A DNA stretch of 64,000 nt from Epiperipatus broadwayi (taxonomy: Eukaryota; Onychophora; Udeonychophora; Euonychophora; Peripatidae): contig JAQFVV010000030.1 of NCBI GenBank assembly GCA_028023455.1, forward strand, positions 2,372,501-2,436,500. Reading direction: 5' to 3'. The notes under the pieces are model-generated. The model did not search any database and had not been told where the DNA came from. It worked only from the letters and a program-made list of their open reading frames with translations. A program made the translations under genes and the position numbers. Below, in pieces: positions 1 through 11,560 of this stretch (position 1 is the first letter of the stretch; each line of letters opens with the position of its first letter).

Positions 1-500
1 ATGTTAATAATAATAAATGAATACTTTCATCTCCAACACAAGATAAAGTCTTTGTGAATGAATAAATGAATCCACTTATTCATTCAACCCAAATGCTTAT
101 ATATGGGCAAATCTTAAGTACTGGATATGAAAACATGAGGATAAATCAATCACTTTAAATTACTGTTTATTATGTCTGAATGAATGATGTCAATGAAATT
201 ATCTAGAATTAATGAAACGTCACTCTTAAATGAAACTAAACATATGTAAATGAAGCATTTATTTATATTTATTATTATTAACATTCGTAAAAAGTGTATG
301 TTCATTAGCTTGAAAGGCTAATATTTAGTTTATTACAATTTATAAACATAGCACTATATAAATAAATGCCTCATTAAGATTTATAATTACTGTTGTTTGC
401 TTAATTCTATGAAGCAATGTTATCATGTTACTGATTTGAATCAAAATGTACTAGGTAACAAGTGTTGAATAGTGTTTTTGTTCTACAATTTTGTAGTCTC
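1..500. other. A+T-rich stretch without recognised genes
   Basis: Simple A+T-rich sequence with several GAATGAATAAATGAAT-like short repeats. It may include the decayed 3' part of the LINE copy that follows, but I cannot align it. Confidence 0.4.
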
Positions 501-539
501 TTTGTTAGACTATATTTAGTTTATTTGTGCATGTTCTGG

Positions 540-3440
540 GATGTCTCCAGGAGTTTTGTTAAAAGTGAACATATATCTTGTACTCCATAGTGCACATAAT
601 ATACTTTCCCAGATATGTGCATAGATTCCTGTACAAAAGGTATCAAATAGATTTGGATGCTATTCTATTTATCAATTAGAAGTTCTAATATTATGTTATG
701 CAAAGTTGCAAGTTTGGCACATTTGAGAAAAAGGTATCGTGTTTCTGATTCAAGATGACATAGATATCTTTTATTTTATCAAAGAAAAAAGACACTGCAA
801 AAAAATTGGAGAATGGTCAGAGCTTCCATATTGACTTTTAGAAAGAGGTCAAAATATATTGATTCCAGGAAACAAAACCTAACTTTTCTACATAATTGTT
901 TATTGATTAAATATAGAATAGTTTCTTTAAATTTCTGAATAGGGATTCAATAAATTGAATACTTCTGAGTATGCAAATTTTTATTTGTGTGGGCAGAAGA
1001 TGAAGTTTTTAAAGTTATAGAATTAATCTCTGAGTGTTTACAAATACCCTTTCTGATGATGTTTATCTGAAAGTAATTTAAAATGCAGGTTCTAATTCTG
1101 AATATGTTAGTGGTTAAGGGATATTATATTGAATGTTGTTTTGATTATTTCCAAGCCATATAGAAATAATTCATTTTATAAAAAGGGATATTGTAATATT
1201 TTGATTAAGATTGCAACAGTTTTATTGTTTCAGAGTAATTTTCTATATAGGCTGGGAATCTGACTTCTGAAAGCTTTAGTGTAAATTGTTATTGGGTTGT
1301 AGTAAGCTATTATTGTCATAGCTTGCATATTTATCAATGTGGTTTTAGCATATAGAGTTAGATAAGGGTTTTTGATATTGACTGAGTTATATTTTTATAT
1401 AGTAAAGTTTTCTTTTTTAAGTTTTTTTTGAATTTGTCATTGACTTCTGAATGGCTGAAATGGAAAGAAAAACCTGAAAACGAGATTGGAGATTATTTGA
1501 GAGGATCTGTGATTTTTTTTCCTATATAAATTTGTTATGCACTAAATTTATCTAGTTTGAATTTCGTTGTCCATTTACAAATTATTTTTTTTATAGAAGT
1601 GGGGTCTGTTTTTTTGCTTGTCAGAAATATTCAAACATCATTTATATACACCTTGCACAAGATGCTTTTCTTCAGACCTGGTATGAATATTTCTGTATAT
1701 TTATTTCAATTGTTTTGATTAGTGAGTTAATATAAAGCATGAAAAAAATGAATTTTTTAAGGAGCCTTGTGGAATAAAACTATATAATATAATAGGTGAG
1801 ATTTTTCCACTTAATGTAATATATATTTTTTTGCTAAATAGAAGACATGTTAGTGTGTAAAGATAGGATTTATGAAGTGTAGTTTTTGCAAGCAGATTTA
1901 TAAATTTGTCTATTTGCATGAAATCAAAGATTCAGTTTATGTCTAATTGGTCTCCCATATGGTTGTATTTTTTGCTGTTTCTGACTTTCCCTATTGCAAT
2001 TTTTAAAAATGAAGACTGCCTGGTTAGTGGATAATCCTGTTTTATATGCTCTAATTTTGTTAATAGTAGTAGAAAGTATAGTTTTATCTTGCTTAAGCAC
2101 ACTTTTTGATATTTTAATGCCTAAAAGATTATTTAGTGTAGATTCTTTCTTTGTTGTTTTTTATGATGAGTATCCAAGAAATGAAGTATCCTTTTAGAAA
2201 GAAAGTTTGCTAAGTGGGGCAAGTATTGTGTGGTGAAATGATTCAGATGTTAGAATGCCATATGGTATGATGGGAGTATTGTATTGGGTTTCTGTAAAAA
2301 AAAAATCATTGGGTGTAAAAGATATGTCTTTGGGAGCACTAGGGATTGAAAATCTGGATTTAAAAAATGTTCCTTTCTGAAGTTTATCTTGAAGTGTGTG
2401 TATGTGGTTTCTAACATTGACTTACTGTTAATATTATTTTGCTTTTTAATGATAGATGGAACACATATATGGTCATTGCCCTAATGCCTATTTGATGTAC
2501 TGTTTACTTTATGAAAGCATTTAAGAAAATGTGTTTTTTTTAATTACAACATATTCTGTGAAAGAGAAGTTAAATGCTTTGCATGCATCTTAAGGGCAAG
2601 TTATGTAAAATGGATAATGATAAAGGATAATCTTTGCATGATTGCATTTGAAGTTTTTCCATCAGTTTTAAAAGCTCTGTGTGAGAGGAGTGCCTTTGGT
2701 GATGTGATTTATGGTATATGAGATCATGTTGTGAATGTACACTTCCCTTGTGGTGGATCCTTTTGTAGTTGCTTAATTTTGTATATGAAGGGAAACTCAA
2801 AGGTGCGTGAGGAAAGTAATAATCTGATTGTTTTACTTATTTATATTATTTTTTTAAGTTTAGTTCAAGAGTTAATGTGAGTGCTGTGTAGTCTAAGAAA
2901 AGTGAGTTTTTAAAAGTTATCTGTATCAAGTGATTGAGTGAGTAGAACACCAAATCTATAAGAGATGAGTGTTTACTATTGTTGAACAGATCGGAGTTTT
3001 GGGAAAGAAACTCCTCTTTACTCATTAGAGGGAAAACTAGTGCATGTATTTATTTACAAATTTTTTGTAGGTCATGTTGAAATCCCCTATAATTATATAT
3101 AGATAGGGGAAGTTAATTAGTTTTCCGTTTAGTATTAGGATTATTCTGTTGATAATTATGTGACCTGAAGTTAAATAAGCAAAAATTATATTTGTATTTG
3201 CTTTATGAAACAGGGTTATTAACAAATAAATGAGAATTTATAAACATCTTAAATGAGTTAAAAAGACTTTTAATTTTTTATTATTATACCTATTCATAGA
3301 GGTGTGTATGAGTTTTTGGAAAAAGCAGGAAACCTTTTTTGTTAAGATAACTAGCTGGGTTTATTTGAGACCTATTTAGGCCTAATATATTTGGTTGAAT
3401 GACGTCATAACATGTATTTTGACAATGGAGTTTAATCCTC
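540..3440 (-). pseudogene. Decayed copy of the APE-type LINE found at 60.8-64 kb
   Basis: Read on the minus strand, two short open stretches match the intact LINE at 60828-64000 in the same order. At 3037-3225 the translation keeps the endonuclease segment around IIGDFNMTYKKF (intact copy: LTGDFNISYKKF). At 1719-1919 it keeps the reverse transcriptase segment YITLSGKISP...FIPQGS (intact copy: HITLNGRTSS...SIPQGS). Their spacing, about 1.2 kb, fits the roughly 1.4 kb between these motifs in the intact copy. DNA near 3310-3370 resembles the region around the first Met of the intact ORF, and DNA near 1270-1330 resembles 61.70-61.76 kb. Frames are broken throughout, so this is a fossil. The outer limits are approximate; the 3' end could lie further left. 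Confidence 0.65.
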
Positions 3441-3536
3441 TGACATTAAGGATGTATATTTTGTTGCATAATTAACCTAATAAAATAAAATTAAAAGCGT
3501 ATGAAGCGTTTGAAAGAGAAGCTATAAAGAGTGCAA

Positions 3537-3591
3537 AATATTAAAAGCTTAGCGCTTTCGAGGCAGGTTGCCTCATCTTCATAGCAATACT
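3537..3591 (-). ncRNA. Penelope-type hammerhead-like motif (family D)
   Basis: On the minus strand: ATGAAGA (expected CUGANGA, with C3 changed to A), a bulged T, a perfect 5-bp hairpin GAGGC/GCCTC with a 5-nt loop, GAAA, and the short palindrome AGCGCT as stem III followed by A as the cleavage-site base. Stem I can form in two parts: GCT with AGC, then AGTATT with AATATT across a TTTT bulge. The CTGAAGATGAGGC...GCCTCGAAAGCGCT pattern resembles hammerhead motifs described in Penelope-like elements (from memory, not searched). The C3 change should abolish or weaken cleavage, so this copy is probably a relic. Confidence 0.55.
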
Positions 3592-4242
3592 GAGCTGTGC
3601 AGAACAGAGAGATAATGGCAATATGTAAAATACATGCAAATTATTTAGATAGTCGAGCGTTTGGAGATGTCGAAGCAAGCATCGTGTCTATTGATAGAGT
3701 TATTGTTACCAGTAATGAAATGCACCCCTCTAATTTTCCACTTGATGTCGTTTTTCTCTATGCAAACTATCTTGGAGTTAGAGGGTTTGAATATGTGGAC
3801 GGTTTTCTTAGAGTGTGTTTGAGAAACAAAATATATATTTAACTAAGAAAAAGGGATTGTTGTTGATATAAATTTAATACAACATATAGACTATTGATAG
3901 ATGTTCTTTTGACTAAATAAAATTAATGCTAATTAAAAGTTACTGGATAATGTAAATTATAATCAGTGGAAAGTAATATGTGTAATTGCAGATGAAATGT
4001 TTTGGGTCATATTATGTGTGTGCTTATTAATAATGTAGAATCCCTATTTGTTTGCTTGAGTTTTATTATTTGATAAGCAATATGAACAAGTGTTATTTTA
4101 ATAGGATGATGTTTATAATTGATGAAGATTGATATTTTTAATTGTTTTTACTTCTTTAACGCTATCTTCATAAATAGATTGGTTTTCACTTTTGCTGTCT
4201 TCCGTTTCAGAGTGTGTTGCTTTTCTTCCACACTTTAGCCTC

Positions 4243-4514
<272 letters not shown>

Positions 4515-6775
4515 TACAGAAAATGTGAAAGTGTATTTAGATAATATATTTCTTATAAATTAATGGCTAAGACATTTTGTTATGTTCATCAGTAATGTTG
4601 AGCAGAATATAAAATATTATTAGGGGTTTGGTTTTTTGCATTTTTATTTTGAATTTTTTTAGCATGCAATTAATTACATTTAATATCAATTAATCTATAA
4701 GTGGATAAGTTGATAAGTCGATGACTATAGATAGCATTGTTATCAAATATTCTAGAACAAAATTTAACACGTGTACTCAATTTGTATGTTAAATGTACAT
4801 CTGCTATCAATTTTGGAAGGTTCAGTGCATATTAATATATATTAAAAACAAAATAAAATTAAAGTTAATAATGTAAACATTTCATTAATTTCATCATTTT
4901 AATATAAAAAAAGGAAGGCGAAGAATTACAGCAATTTATAAATGAGAATAAAAGTAACAGTGAGATTATAAAAAATAAAAATGACGTCATTCTCATCTGT
5001 TCTTTGTTTAATTCAAATGTAATTAAAAAATTGTGCGTGTTTCAGAAATAAATAAATGATCAACTGAAATTCATCCAGATTTTAGAGGAAATACAATTTG
5101 TTTTTGTTTTTTTATTAGATCCATTAAGATATATCTGAATAAAGGTCAATAATATTCCCAAGAATATTTAAATAATTTGTTTTTATGTATAAAAAATAAT
5201 CTGATGTCAGATTTTAGTTTAATGAACTTAATAATAACACAACAATGCATATATTAGTCAAATATATGAATAAAAAATATCTTGTTCTCAAAAAAAAAGC
5301 AATATTTAATTTTTTAGTACTCTATCCAATATGTCACATGATCACGATTTCTTATGGAGCATTTTGCCTGTTCTATCCAAGATGTGTTATATGTTGTTAA
5401 TTATGAAAATACTTTTGATTTTGTATAAGGAATTGACCTGTGAATGATGCAAATGGTGTGACTGTACTTGGCCCAACAATTATCAAAGCCGTACACCTGC
5501 ATGATATTTGCTTTTTGGGGAATCAAAAAATAAATTATTTTATTTTACTTGCTAAATCTAATTAAGTTTCATTTTTTTCTGCAAAAATGCTATACTTTGA
5601 AGGCCCTTAAGTAATACAATTGAATTGTAGAAGCATTTGTTAGGTGGTAATGTAGATTTTTCAGCTACAGATAATCTGTATGCTTAAATATTTCACAATG
5701 TTCTGGTCATGTTAATATGAAATCAGCAAAGGTCAAAAATGATTCTCTTCATTAGAAATTTTATCTACTGAATCAGAATGTGCAAAAAAAATAAACTATG
5801 GAAATTAATGAATTTGCAATAAAACATTCAATGAAATAAAATATATTTTTTGCATTATATGTATTTTATTTTATGTTCTCAATTATTCATTCAATAAAAT
5901 TGCACAAAGCTATATTTACAAATAATCATAAATAAGTATTTATTTATACATTATAAATTATTAATTTGTGAATTCTAGACTTAATTTATAATAATTGTAA
6001 AGCAATATATCTATATCTGCAAATAAGATAGTTTTTTAATACATTTATCATGAGTAAACCCCCCCTCCTCATGCATAAAAACATTGCTCTAGGCCCTTTT
6101 TTTTCTCAAGCCAGCATTGTCTGTATATATATGTCAACTATGATTAAATTGAATTTGAAAACAAGATTATTGACAAATATGTAATAAAAAATTACGTGCT
6201 AGGTAATTTTTTAAAATTATTTTTTGACGATTTAAATAATTTGCAAATACAAAGTTGTAAATTAATCATTTTATTTTTAATATTAAAATCAAAGTAAACT
6301 TTAAAAGTTGACTTAAAAGAATGATTGAATTAGTTTTAAAATAAACTTTTAATAAGTGGAAATTTTTAAATTTTGCTTATAATAATAATTGCATATTACT
6401 AGTATAATGGGTAACTAATATTACTTGATTATAGTATTCTGCGCTTAATTAACCCAGTCTATATTTTGGTAAAGAAATATGTTGAAAATAAAATGAGACA
6501 GGGAAAATGAATGGATTCAAGTTCGAGTTAACATAAATAATATATGACAATAAAAGAAATTTCAAATAAATTAAAGTGAATTCATAACTAAAGGAAAAGT
6601 TAATTGATTAATTAGTCCAAATTTTAATGGAAACAAGTAGACATAAAATATGTAGAAAATATTCATTAAAAAATAATAAAAATCTATTAAGTTAATGTAC
6701 AAAAGTTTGCAATAGAACTTTGGAAAGATTATGTAAATTTTCAGATCTATGGGCTTACAATATGGTTATTTATTA
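4515..6775. other. A+T-rich stretch, no gene seen
   Basis: No coding frame, SINE or clear foldback was recognised. A short piece near 5333-5375 (CACATGATCACGATTTCTTATG) resembles the outer end of the family A foldback elements and may be a fragment of one. Confidence 0.4.
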
Positions 6776-7050
6776 AAAGAAGCAAAACTCTCCATACAGT
6801 AATGCCACTCAGTGCCAACCATAGTAATCAGTGGATGCCAGAAGGCTTGTGTATAAAATCTCCATCTAGTGCCTACTCATCCAATATCCCTAGACTAGTT
6901 TGGCACTAGATGGGGATTTTATGCACAAGCCTTCTGGCATCCACTGATTACTCTGGTTGGCACTGAGTTGCACTACAGTATGGAGAGTTTTGCCTGTTTT
7001 AATAACAGCTATGTGCTAGCATAAGAAATAGTGATCATGTAATGTTTAAT
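6776..7050. mobile_element. Family A foldback element, arms meeting inside the hammerhead
   Basis: The left half (6779-6903) is a family A arm in antisense and the right half (6904-7050) is the same arm in sense, so both ends carry the element's 3' end (GCAAAACTCTCCATACAG and its complement). The antisense arm stops just past the ACTAGT stem III of the hammerhead and the sense arm starts at GGCACTAGATG, so no complete ribozyme remains. Confidence 0.8.
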
Positions 7051-7940
7051 GTTTACTTATTGTTATATGTAATATTAGTTTTAATACTGTCATGGATAAA
7101 TGATGAATACATATTATTATTTCCGAGAGCTTCTTGTGCTTCCGTGTAATAAAAATATAATAGCTAAATAGCTTACATTTCAGTACAACATTAACAGTTT
7201 TTTTAATCACTCGAATTACCTAGATAATGGAAATGATATCCAACCACAATATTAATAATAATTATAACAATAATAAGCAACTATACACATAGGAAATCCA
7301 ACAATTCTATTCATATATTTGGCCCTGAAAATATACACAAATTGCTTTTCTTATATGTAAACATGTGTTATCTTTGTTAATTAATTTTTAATAAGTTTAA
7401 GATTAATTAGAAAAAATAAATCATTTCATAACAAAAAAAATATTCTAATTATGTTAAGCCTAAAATTAAATGATATTCCCAATATTTTGTATATTTACAT
7501 GTTTTTAAATTATCTAACAAAAAATTTAATCATCTATGAAACGAAAATATAATATTACTTTAATAACAATATAATACGATTGTTCATGTTTATCTTAACT
7601 ATTAATCAATAATTTTTTTTACAAAGAACGTCAAAGTAATCTTTTTAAGAATATATTTAATTTAAAAAAAAAAAAATCTAAATTAAAACAAAATTTGCAT
7701 GTAATAAGAAAATTGCAATAAATCTTAAATCCATAGATATTAGCTGTGATTTAAAATTTTGATTACGTTGAAAATTGATTCAGTAATAGACTGCTAGTAA
7801 TTTAATAAGATTAGAAATGTTATTATATGCTTTAAAAACCGCTTTAAATTAGACTTAGCAATTAGAGAAGTAAAATAGGATTAAATACTTCAAACAAATA
7901 AAATATATTTTTTAAAAAATATATTTATTTAGATATTGTC
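7051..7940. other. A+T-rich stretch, no gene seen
   Basis: No coding frame, SINE or foldback was recognised. Confidence 0.4.
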
Positions 7941-8016
7941 ATACCCCGGCCGGGACCCCACCCCCCCCCCCCCCCCCCCCCACTTCTTTCTTTGCGGGCG
8001 GGGCGGCACCCCTCTC
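7941..8016. other. GC-rich island with a poly-C run
   Basis: An isolated 75-bp block of very high G+C in DNA that is otherwise about 75% A+T. It holds CCCCGGCCGGGACCCC, an uninterrupted run of about 20 C, then GCGGGCGGGGCGGC. The complementary G runs could form a quadruplex. It could also be a sequencing or assembly artefact; nothing coding is visible. Confidence 0.8.
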
Positions 8017-8248
8017 GCACAACCAAGACAAAAAAATAAGTTAATCTTATAAAATCCCCCCCTTCTCATTGTTAGGGTCTTTTAATTTGCTTTTAAAAAT
8101 AATGGGCTGGAAAGTGTTTAAAGATAGGATGTTTTTTTGAGTAAATTATAGTGATGTCGAAGATGAAAAATATATTTAGTATAAAGATGTAATAAAAAAT
8201 TTATGATTATAAAATACAGGTATATATTTTTAGACAAGAGAAAAAAAA

Positions 8249-8352
8249 TTTTTTTTTGCTCATGCGTCCTAGCACCAGCCGGGAAGCGAACCCGCTATCC
8301 TGGGACAACTGCTTTTAAAGCAGCTGTCGCTGATCTCTCAACCACCATTGAC
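8249..8352 (-). mobile_element. tRNA-derived SINE (Ala-like subfamily)
   Basis: In sense: an A-box-like TGGTTGAGAGATC, an anticodon-arm-like CTGCTTTTAAAGCAG, and a B box GGGTTCGCTTCCC, then CTAGGACGCATGAGC before an A-rich tail. About 105 bp, the same family as the copies at 16044, 23510, 31698 and 32276. Confidence 0.8.
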
Positions 8353-8836
8353 ATAACTTTAAGGAAGAATTTGAGCAAAATATTAATAAAAATTAGATTG
8401 GGAAAAATGAATTATTAAAACATGCATTGGAGTTTAAGATGGAAAAGTCCAAAGCAGGGATAAAGTAATAAAAAATCATAAAAATAATTTTTAAAAAAAG
8501 GGTTAAAAAGCAAAACAACATGATTTGTTGAAGAAAAAAAATATCTGCAAAAAAAATTATCATCCGACATTGCATCTAGGAAAAGAGAATGATAGAAATC
8601 AGGATGCTTTTATTGTAAAAATAAGGCAATGACTAAAACAATATGATGTCAATCATTTCTGATTTGATTTTGTGAAAAAGGGAAGGAAAGCAAAGTTTAT
8701 TATTCATCCATTTTAAGTATTTAAATGTTACACTAAAGTATACCAGGGATTCGAATTCAGACTTTCACATGACCCTCAGCTCTCCATGACATCTCATATT
8801 GCTGACCTACCTGATCATACACATGTTGAAAAGACA

Positions 8837-8897
8837 AATAATCACCAATATATGTATTTCATGCTAGACCAGCAATCATCAGTTGGTCCAGATTACT
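8837..8897 (-). ncRNA. Type I hammerhead ribozyme motif, family B
   Basis: Minus-strand order: stem I 5' strand AGTAATC-TGG-ACCAA, core CTGATGA, hairpin TGCT/AGCA flanked by a T-T mismatch, GAAA, 3-bp stem III ATA/TAT with a 2-nt loop, cleavage base A, then stem I 3' strand TTGGT-GATTATT. Both halves of stem I pair (5 bp and 7 bp with one G-U). The cleavage triplet is AUA. The T-T mismatch sits where hammerheads normally have G-C, so activity is uncertain. Confidence 0.7.
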
Positions 8898-9273
8898 ATC
8901 TCCACTCACACATATATACAATCAGTGCTCAGCTTTATATTAAGATAGCCAATTTTCATACTTTAATGGACAGGCTTCAAACTACTCCAATCCACAACTA
9001 TTCAGCCATCCATTTGATTGAAAATCTGATGATGGAACGTTCAAAGCCCTCATTAGTGCCAAGGTTGTCATTCTACCCATGTTAACCATTTAGTCATTCT
9101 GATCCCTCATGTGCTGGAGAATAATTCATTTACACATCATCAGATTTTTAATCAAATGGGTGGCTCAATAGTTGTAGGTTGGAGTAGTTTGAAGCCTGTC
9201 CATTAAAGTAGGAAAATTGACTATCTTAATATAAAGCTGATCACTGATTGTATATATGTGTGTGTGTGGAGAT

Positions 9274-9334
9274 AATAATCTGGATCAACTGATGATTGCT
9301 GGTTTAGCATGAAATATGTGTATTGGTGATTATT
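9274..9334 (+). ncRNA. Type I hammerhead ribozyme motif, family B
   Basis: AATAATC (9274-9280), TGG, ATCAA (9284-9288), CTGATGA (9289-9295), hairpin TGCT/AGCA with flanking T-T, GAAA (9311-9314), stem III ATA/TGT with a 2-nt loop, cleavage base A at 9322, then TTGGT and GATTATT (9323-9334). Stem I pairs fully (5 + 7 bp, one U-G). Compared with the copies at 8837 and 54735, the U-G in stem I is C-G there, a change that preserves pairing. Confidence 0.72.
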
Positions 9335-9628
9335 TATCTTTTCAACATGCGTATGATCAGGTGGGTCAGCAATATGAGATAGCATGGAGAGCTGAGGGTC
9401 ATGTGAAAGTCTGAGTTCGAATCCCTTATATATTACATTATATATGTGCAGGTGTGTGTAAGTCTGTACAGTGTATTAATTTATTAAAGTATACCGTAAC
9501 TTTGTCAATCGTCCTATATCTCATGACTGTAGTTAAAACTATATTAATTTTATTTACGCATATTATTTGATTTTAAATTTAAACTGAGCAGACAATTGTA
9601 AATGACAAATATTATAGTAGTTATTTAT

Positions 9629-9985
9629 CATCATCATCATTTTAACCATTATCAATCCACTGCAAGATGAAGGTCTTTCCATGCTCAATCTATCTTCTCT
9701 GGTCTCTAGTTTCTCTTCTCCACTATTACCCCAGACACTTTCTTATTCTATCCTTCCATCTCACATATGATCTCTTTATAGGTCTTTTACAATCTCTTGG
9801 AATGCATTTTAAGATTTCAACTGTATATTTATTTCCATAGTAATATGCCCAGATAAACTCTACTTTAGATTCTTAATTTTTTCAATGATGTCAGAAACAC
9901 TGTCTGTTCTTTCACCCATGTATTTTATTTTTGATATTTTCTTGTTTCTCCTAACATGCATTTCTTCATACTTTCTAGAGTAAAT
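9629..9985 (-). pseudogene. 3' end of an RTE-like LINE, decayed
   Basis: In sense this is the C-terminal tail and 3' end of the same non-LTR family as 35812-36410, ending in AATGGTTAAAATGATGATGATGA. Stop codons and frameshifts break the frame. About 350 bp remain, consistent with 5' truncation. Confidence 0.75.
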
Positions 9986-10003
9986 TCAAAAAACATAATT
10001 CAA

Positions 10004-10042
10004 AAAACATAACGGAAGCAAACATTTGCTTCCATTATGTTA
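10004..10042. repeat. Short inverted repeat
   Basis: AACATAACGGAAGCAAA and its near complement TTTGCTTCCATTATGTT face each other across a CA spacer. It is probably the trace of a small foldback copying event at the truncated 5' end of the neighbouring LINE fragment. Confidence 0.6.
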
Positions 10043-10663
10043 TTTAAACGGCAATTGAAGAGGATTAGTAATTAACCAAAAGAACTTCTGCAGATTAAAA
10101 GACTGTTTATAATAATTAATCACCATTATATTTATTATTTTTATTGTTATTACAATAGTTTTTAATTAACGGACATTTTATTTGTATTATATATATAGTG
10201 ACCTTCAACTTTTGCTTAAAGCTAAATATCAAGTTATATTTCAACCTAATGTCTAAAAAAAATTTTTTTCAGTAATTTAATTTTTAAAATTAACAAATTG
10301 TGTTATTCTTTAATAATTCTATGCTTATTTACATGATAAGTCAGTGAATAAATATTTTTATTTTTATTTTGTAGCTGTAAAGTGATTTTAACAGTCTAAT
10401 TATGATATTTTAATCCTATAAATAGTTCTTGATAATTTTAAAATACTTAAAGTTTAAGTATTTGTAAACTTAAAGTCTTAGTTAATGCAGTTTGTAAGCC
10501 AATACTATTAAAATAATCATAATTTAACTATTAAAGTTTCTGATAGATTTAGTATTGACATTAAATTTGAAAACCGAGTTCAAACCCTTATATTTAGGTT
10601 TGTTGATATTTAAATTAAATATTAAAATGCTTTAATTCAATTTCAATTGTAATATAGTATATA

Positions 10664-11038
10664 AAAAGAAATTATTTCACACTCAGCTGCCTACTATATA
10701 TATACAATTTTAATGCACAAATCAGCGCATAACAGCAGAGCTTCTTCAAATTAAATCACAATTTATTATAAACTTAATATAAATTATAATTCATAATAAA
10801 TAATGCCCGAGCGCTTTCAAGAGAACTTAGCTCTCATAATCATGGGTAACAAAGAGTAAGCGTAGCAACCTTGTTACGCTTACTCTTTGTTACCCATGAT
10901 TATGAGAGCTAAGTTCTCTTGAAAGCGCTCGGGCATTATTTATTATGTATTATAATTTATATTAAGTTTATAATAAATTGTGATTTAATTTGAAGAAGCT
11001 CTTCTGTTATGCGCTGATTTGTGCATTAAAATTGTATA
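10664..11038. mobile_element. Family D foldback element with hammerhead-like motifs
   Basis: A near-perfect palindrome (arms about 10691-10870 and 10870-11035) flanked by a 13-bp direct repeat AATATAGTATATA (10651-10663 and 11039-11051). The duplicated paralogue near 47005 lacks it, giving an empty-site control. Both arms carry the same core substitutions, so one arm was copied from the other. Confidence 0.85.
10885..10938 (+). ncRNA. Decayed Penelope-type hammerhead motif (mirror copy on minus strand at 10803-10857)
   Basis: Plus strand: CCC, ATGATTA (expected CUGANGA; two core changes), bulged T, hairpin GAGAG/CTCTT, GAAA, AGCGCT as stem III, cleavage base C, then GGG pairing with CCC. The layout matches 3537-3591. 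The core changes should prevent cleavage. Confidence 0.45.
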
Positions 11039-11345
11039 AATATAGTATATAGTAATTAAATATTTTTAGATGTAATTAGTTAAAAAAAGTCATAACAAAA
11101 TTGATAATTTTAAAACTAGGAATTAAAAATAGTGAATAGATGAATATTTGAATGAATGAATATAAAGTAATTAATTTCTTTAATACTTTTTTGTTTAAAA
11201 TATTTCTTATATATATATCTTCTTTTTTTTCAAGATAATGTTAAATGATCTCATGACTTAATTAAATTAAAATGAATGTGTTAAATAAATATTATAATAT
11301 AATGTTTTTATTTGGAATAAGGTAATTTTAATTTTATAATATTAA

Positions 11346-11560
11346 ATTATCCATGCACTTTATTACTGTTACACAATGCTTTATTTACCATCCTCTTTTA
11401 CAGTTTATAATTTATAAAAAATAATAATTTAAAATTTGAATTTAGCAATTAGGAGATATAAAATTTCTGAAGAAGATTGATGAGGCAATCAAAACTGTAA
11501 AGTGTAAAAGAGGGTGGTAAATAAAGCATTGTGTAACAGTAGAAAAGTGCATGGATGATT
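11346..11560. mobile_element. Foldback element absent from the paralogous segment
   Basis: Arms 11346-11406 and 11491-11560 are inverted copies (TTACACAATGCTTTATTTACC and its complement). The middle holds CTGAAGA (11467-11473), a perfect hairpin GATTG/CAATC, then AAAAC, which looks like a decayed hammerhead core (GAAA changed to AAAA). The paralogue near 47300 runs straight through without it. Confidence 0.7.

Larger units (their letters stand above)
8745..9484. mobile_element. Family B foldback element with two hammerhead motifs
   Basis: A palindrome of about 740 bp: an antisense arm (8745 to about 9090) and a sense arm (about 9120-9484). It is bounded by an 11-bp direct repeat TAAAGTATACC (8734-8744 and 9485-9495), as expected for a retrotransposed insertion. 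Each arm carries one hammerhead motif. The outer end of each arm holds GAGTTCGAATCCC, a near match to a Pol III B box, so the element may be transcribed from a tRNA-like promoter. Open frames across it have no recognisable domain. Confidence 0.85.

Noticed and set aside
1050-1075. CTGATGATG considered as a hammerhead core
   Set aside because: No GAAA or pairing flanks; it lies in the decayed LINE copy.
3597-3842. 81-codon plus-strand open frame beside the family D hammerhead motif
   Set aside because: No domain, no supporting signals, and it lies in DNA that is probably part of the same retroelement relic.
8786-9085. 99-codon frame; similar frames at 20998 and 26565
   Set aside because: They lie in family B repeat arms. 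Similarity among them reflects the repeat, and the hammerhead and B box explain the conservation better than coding.
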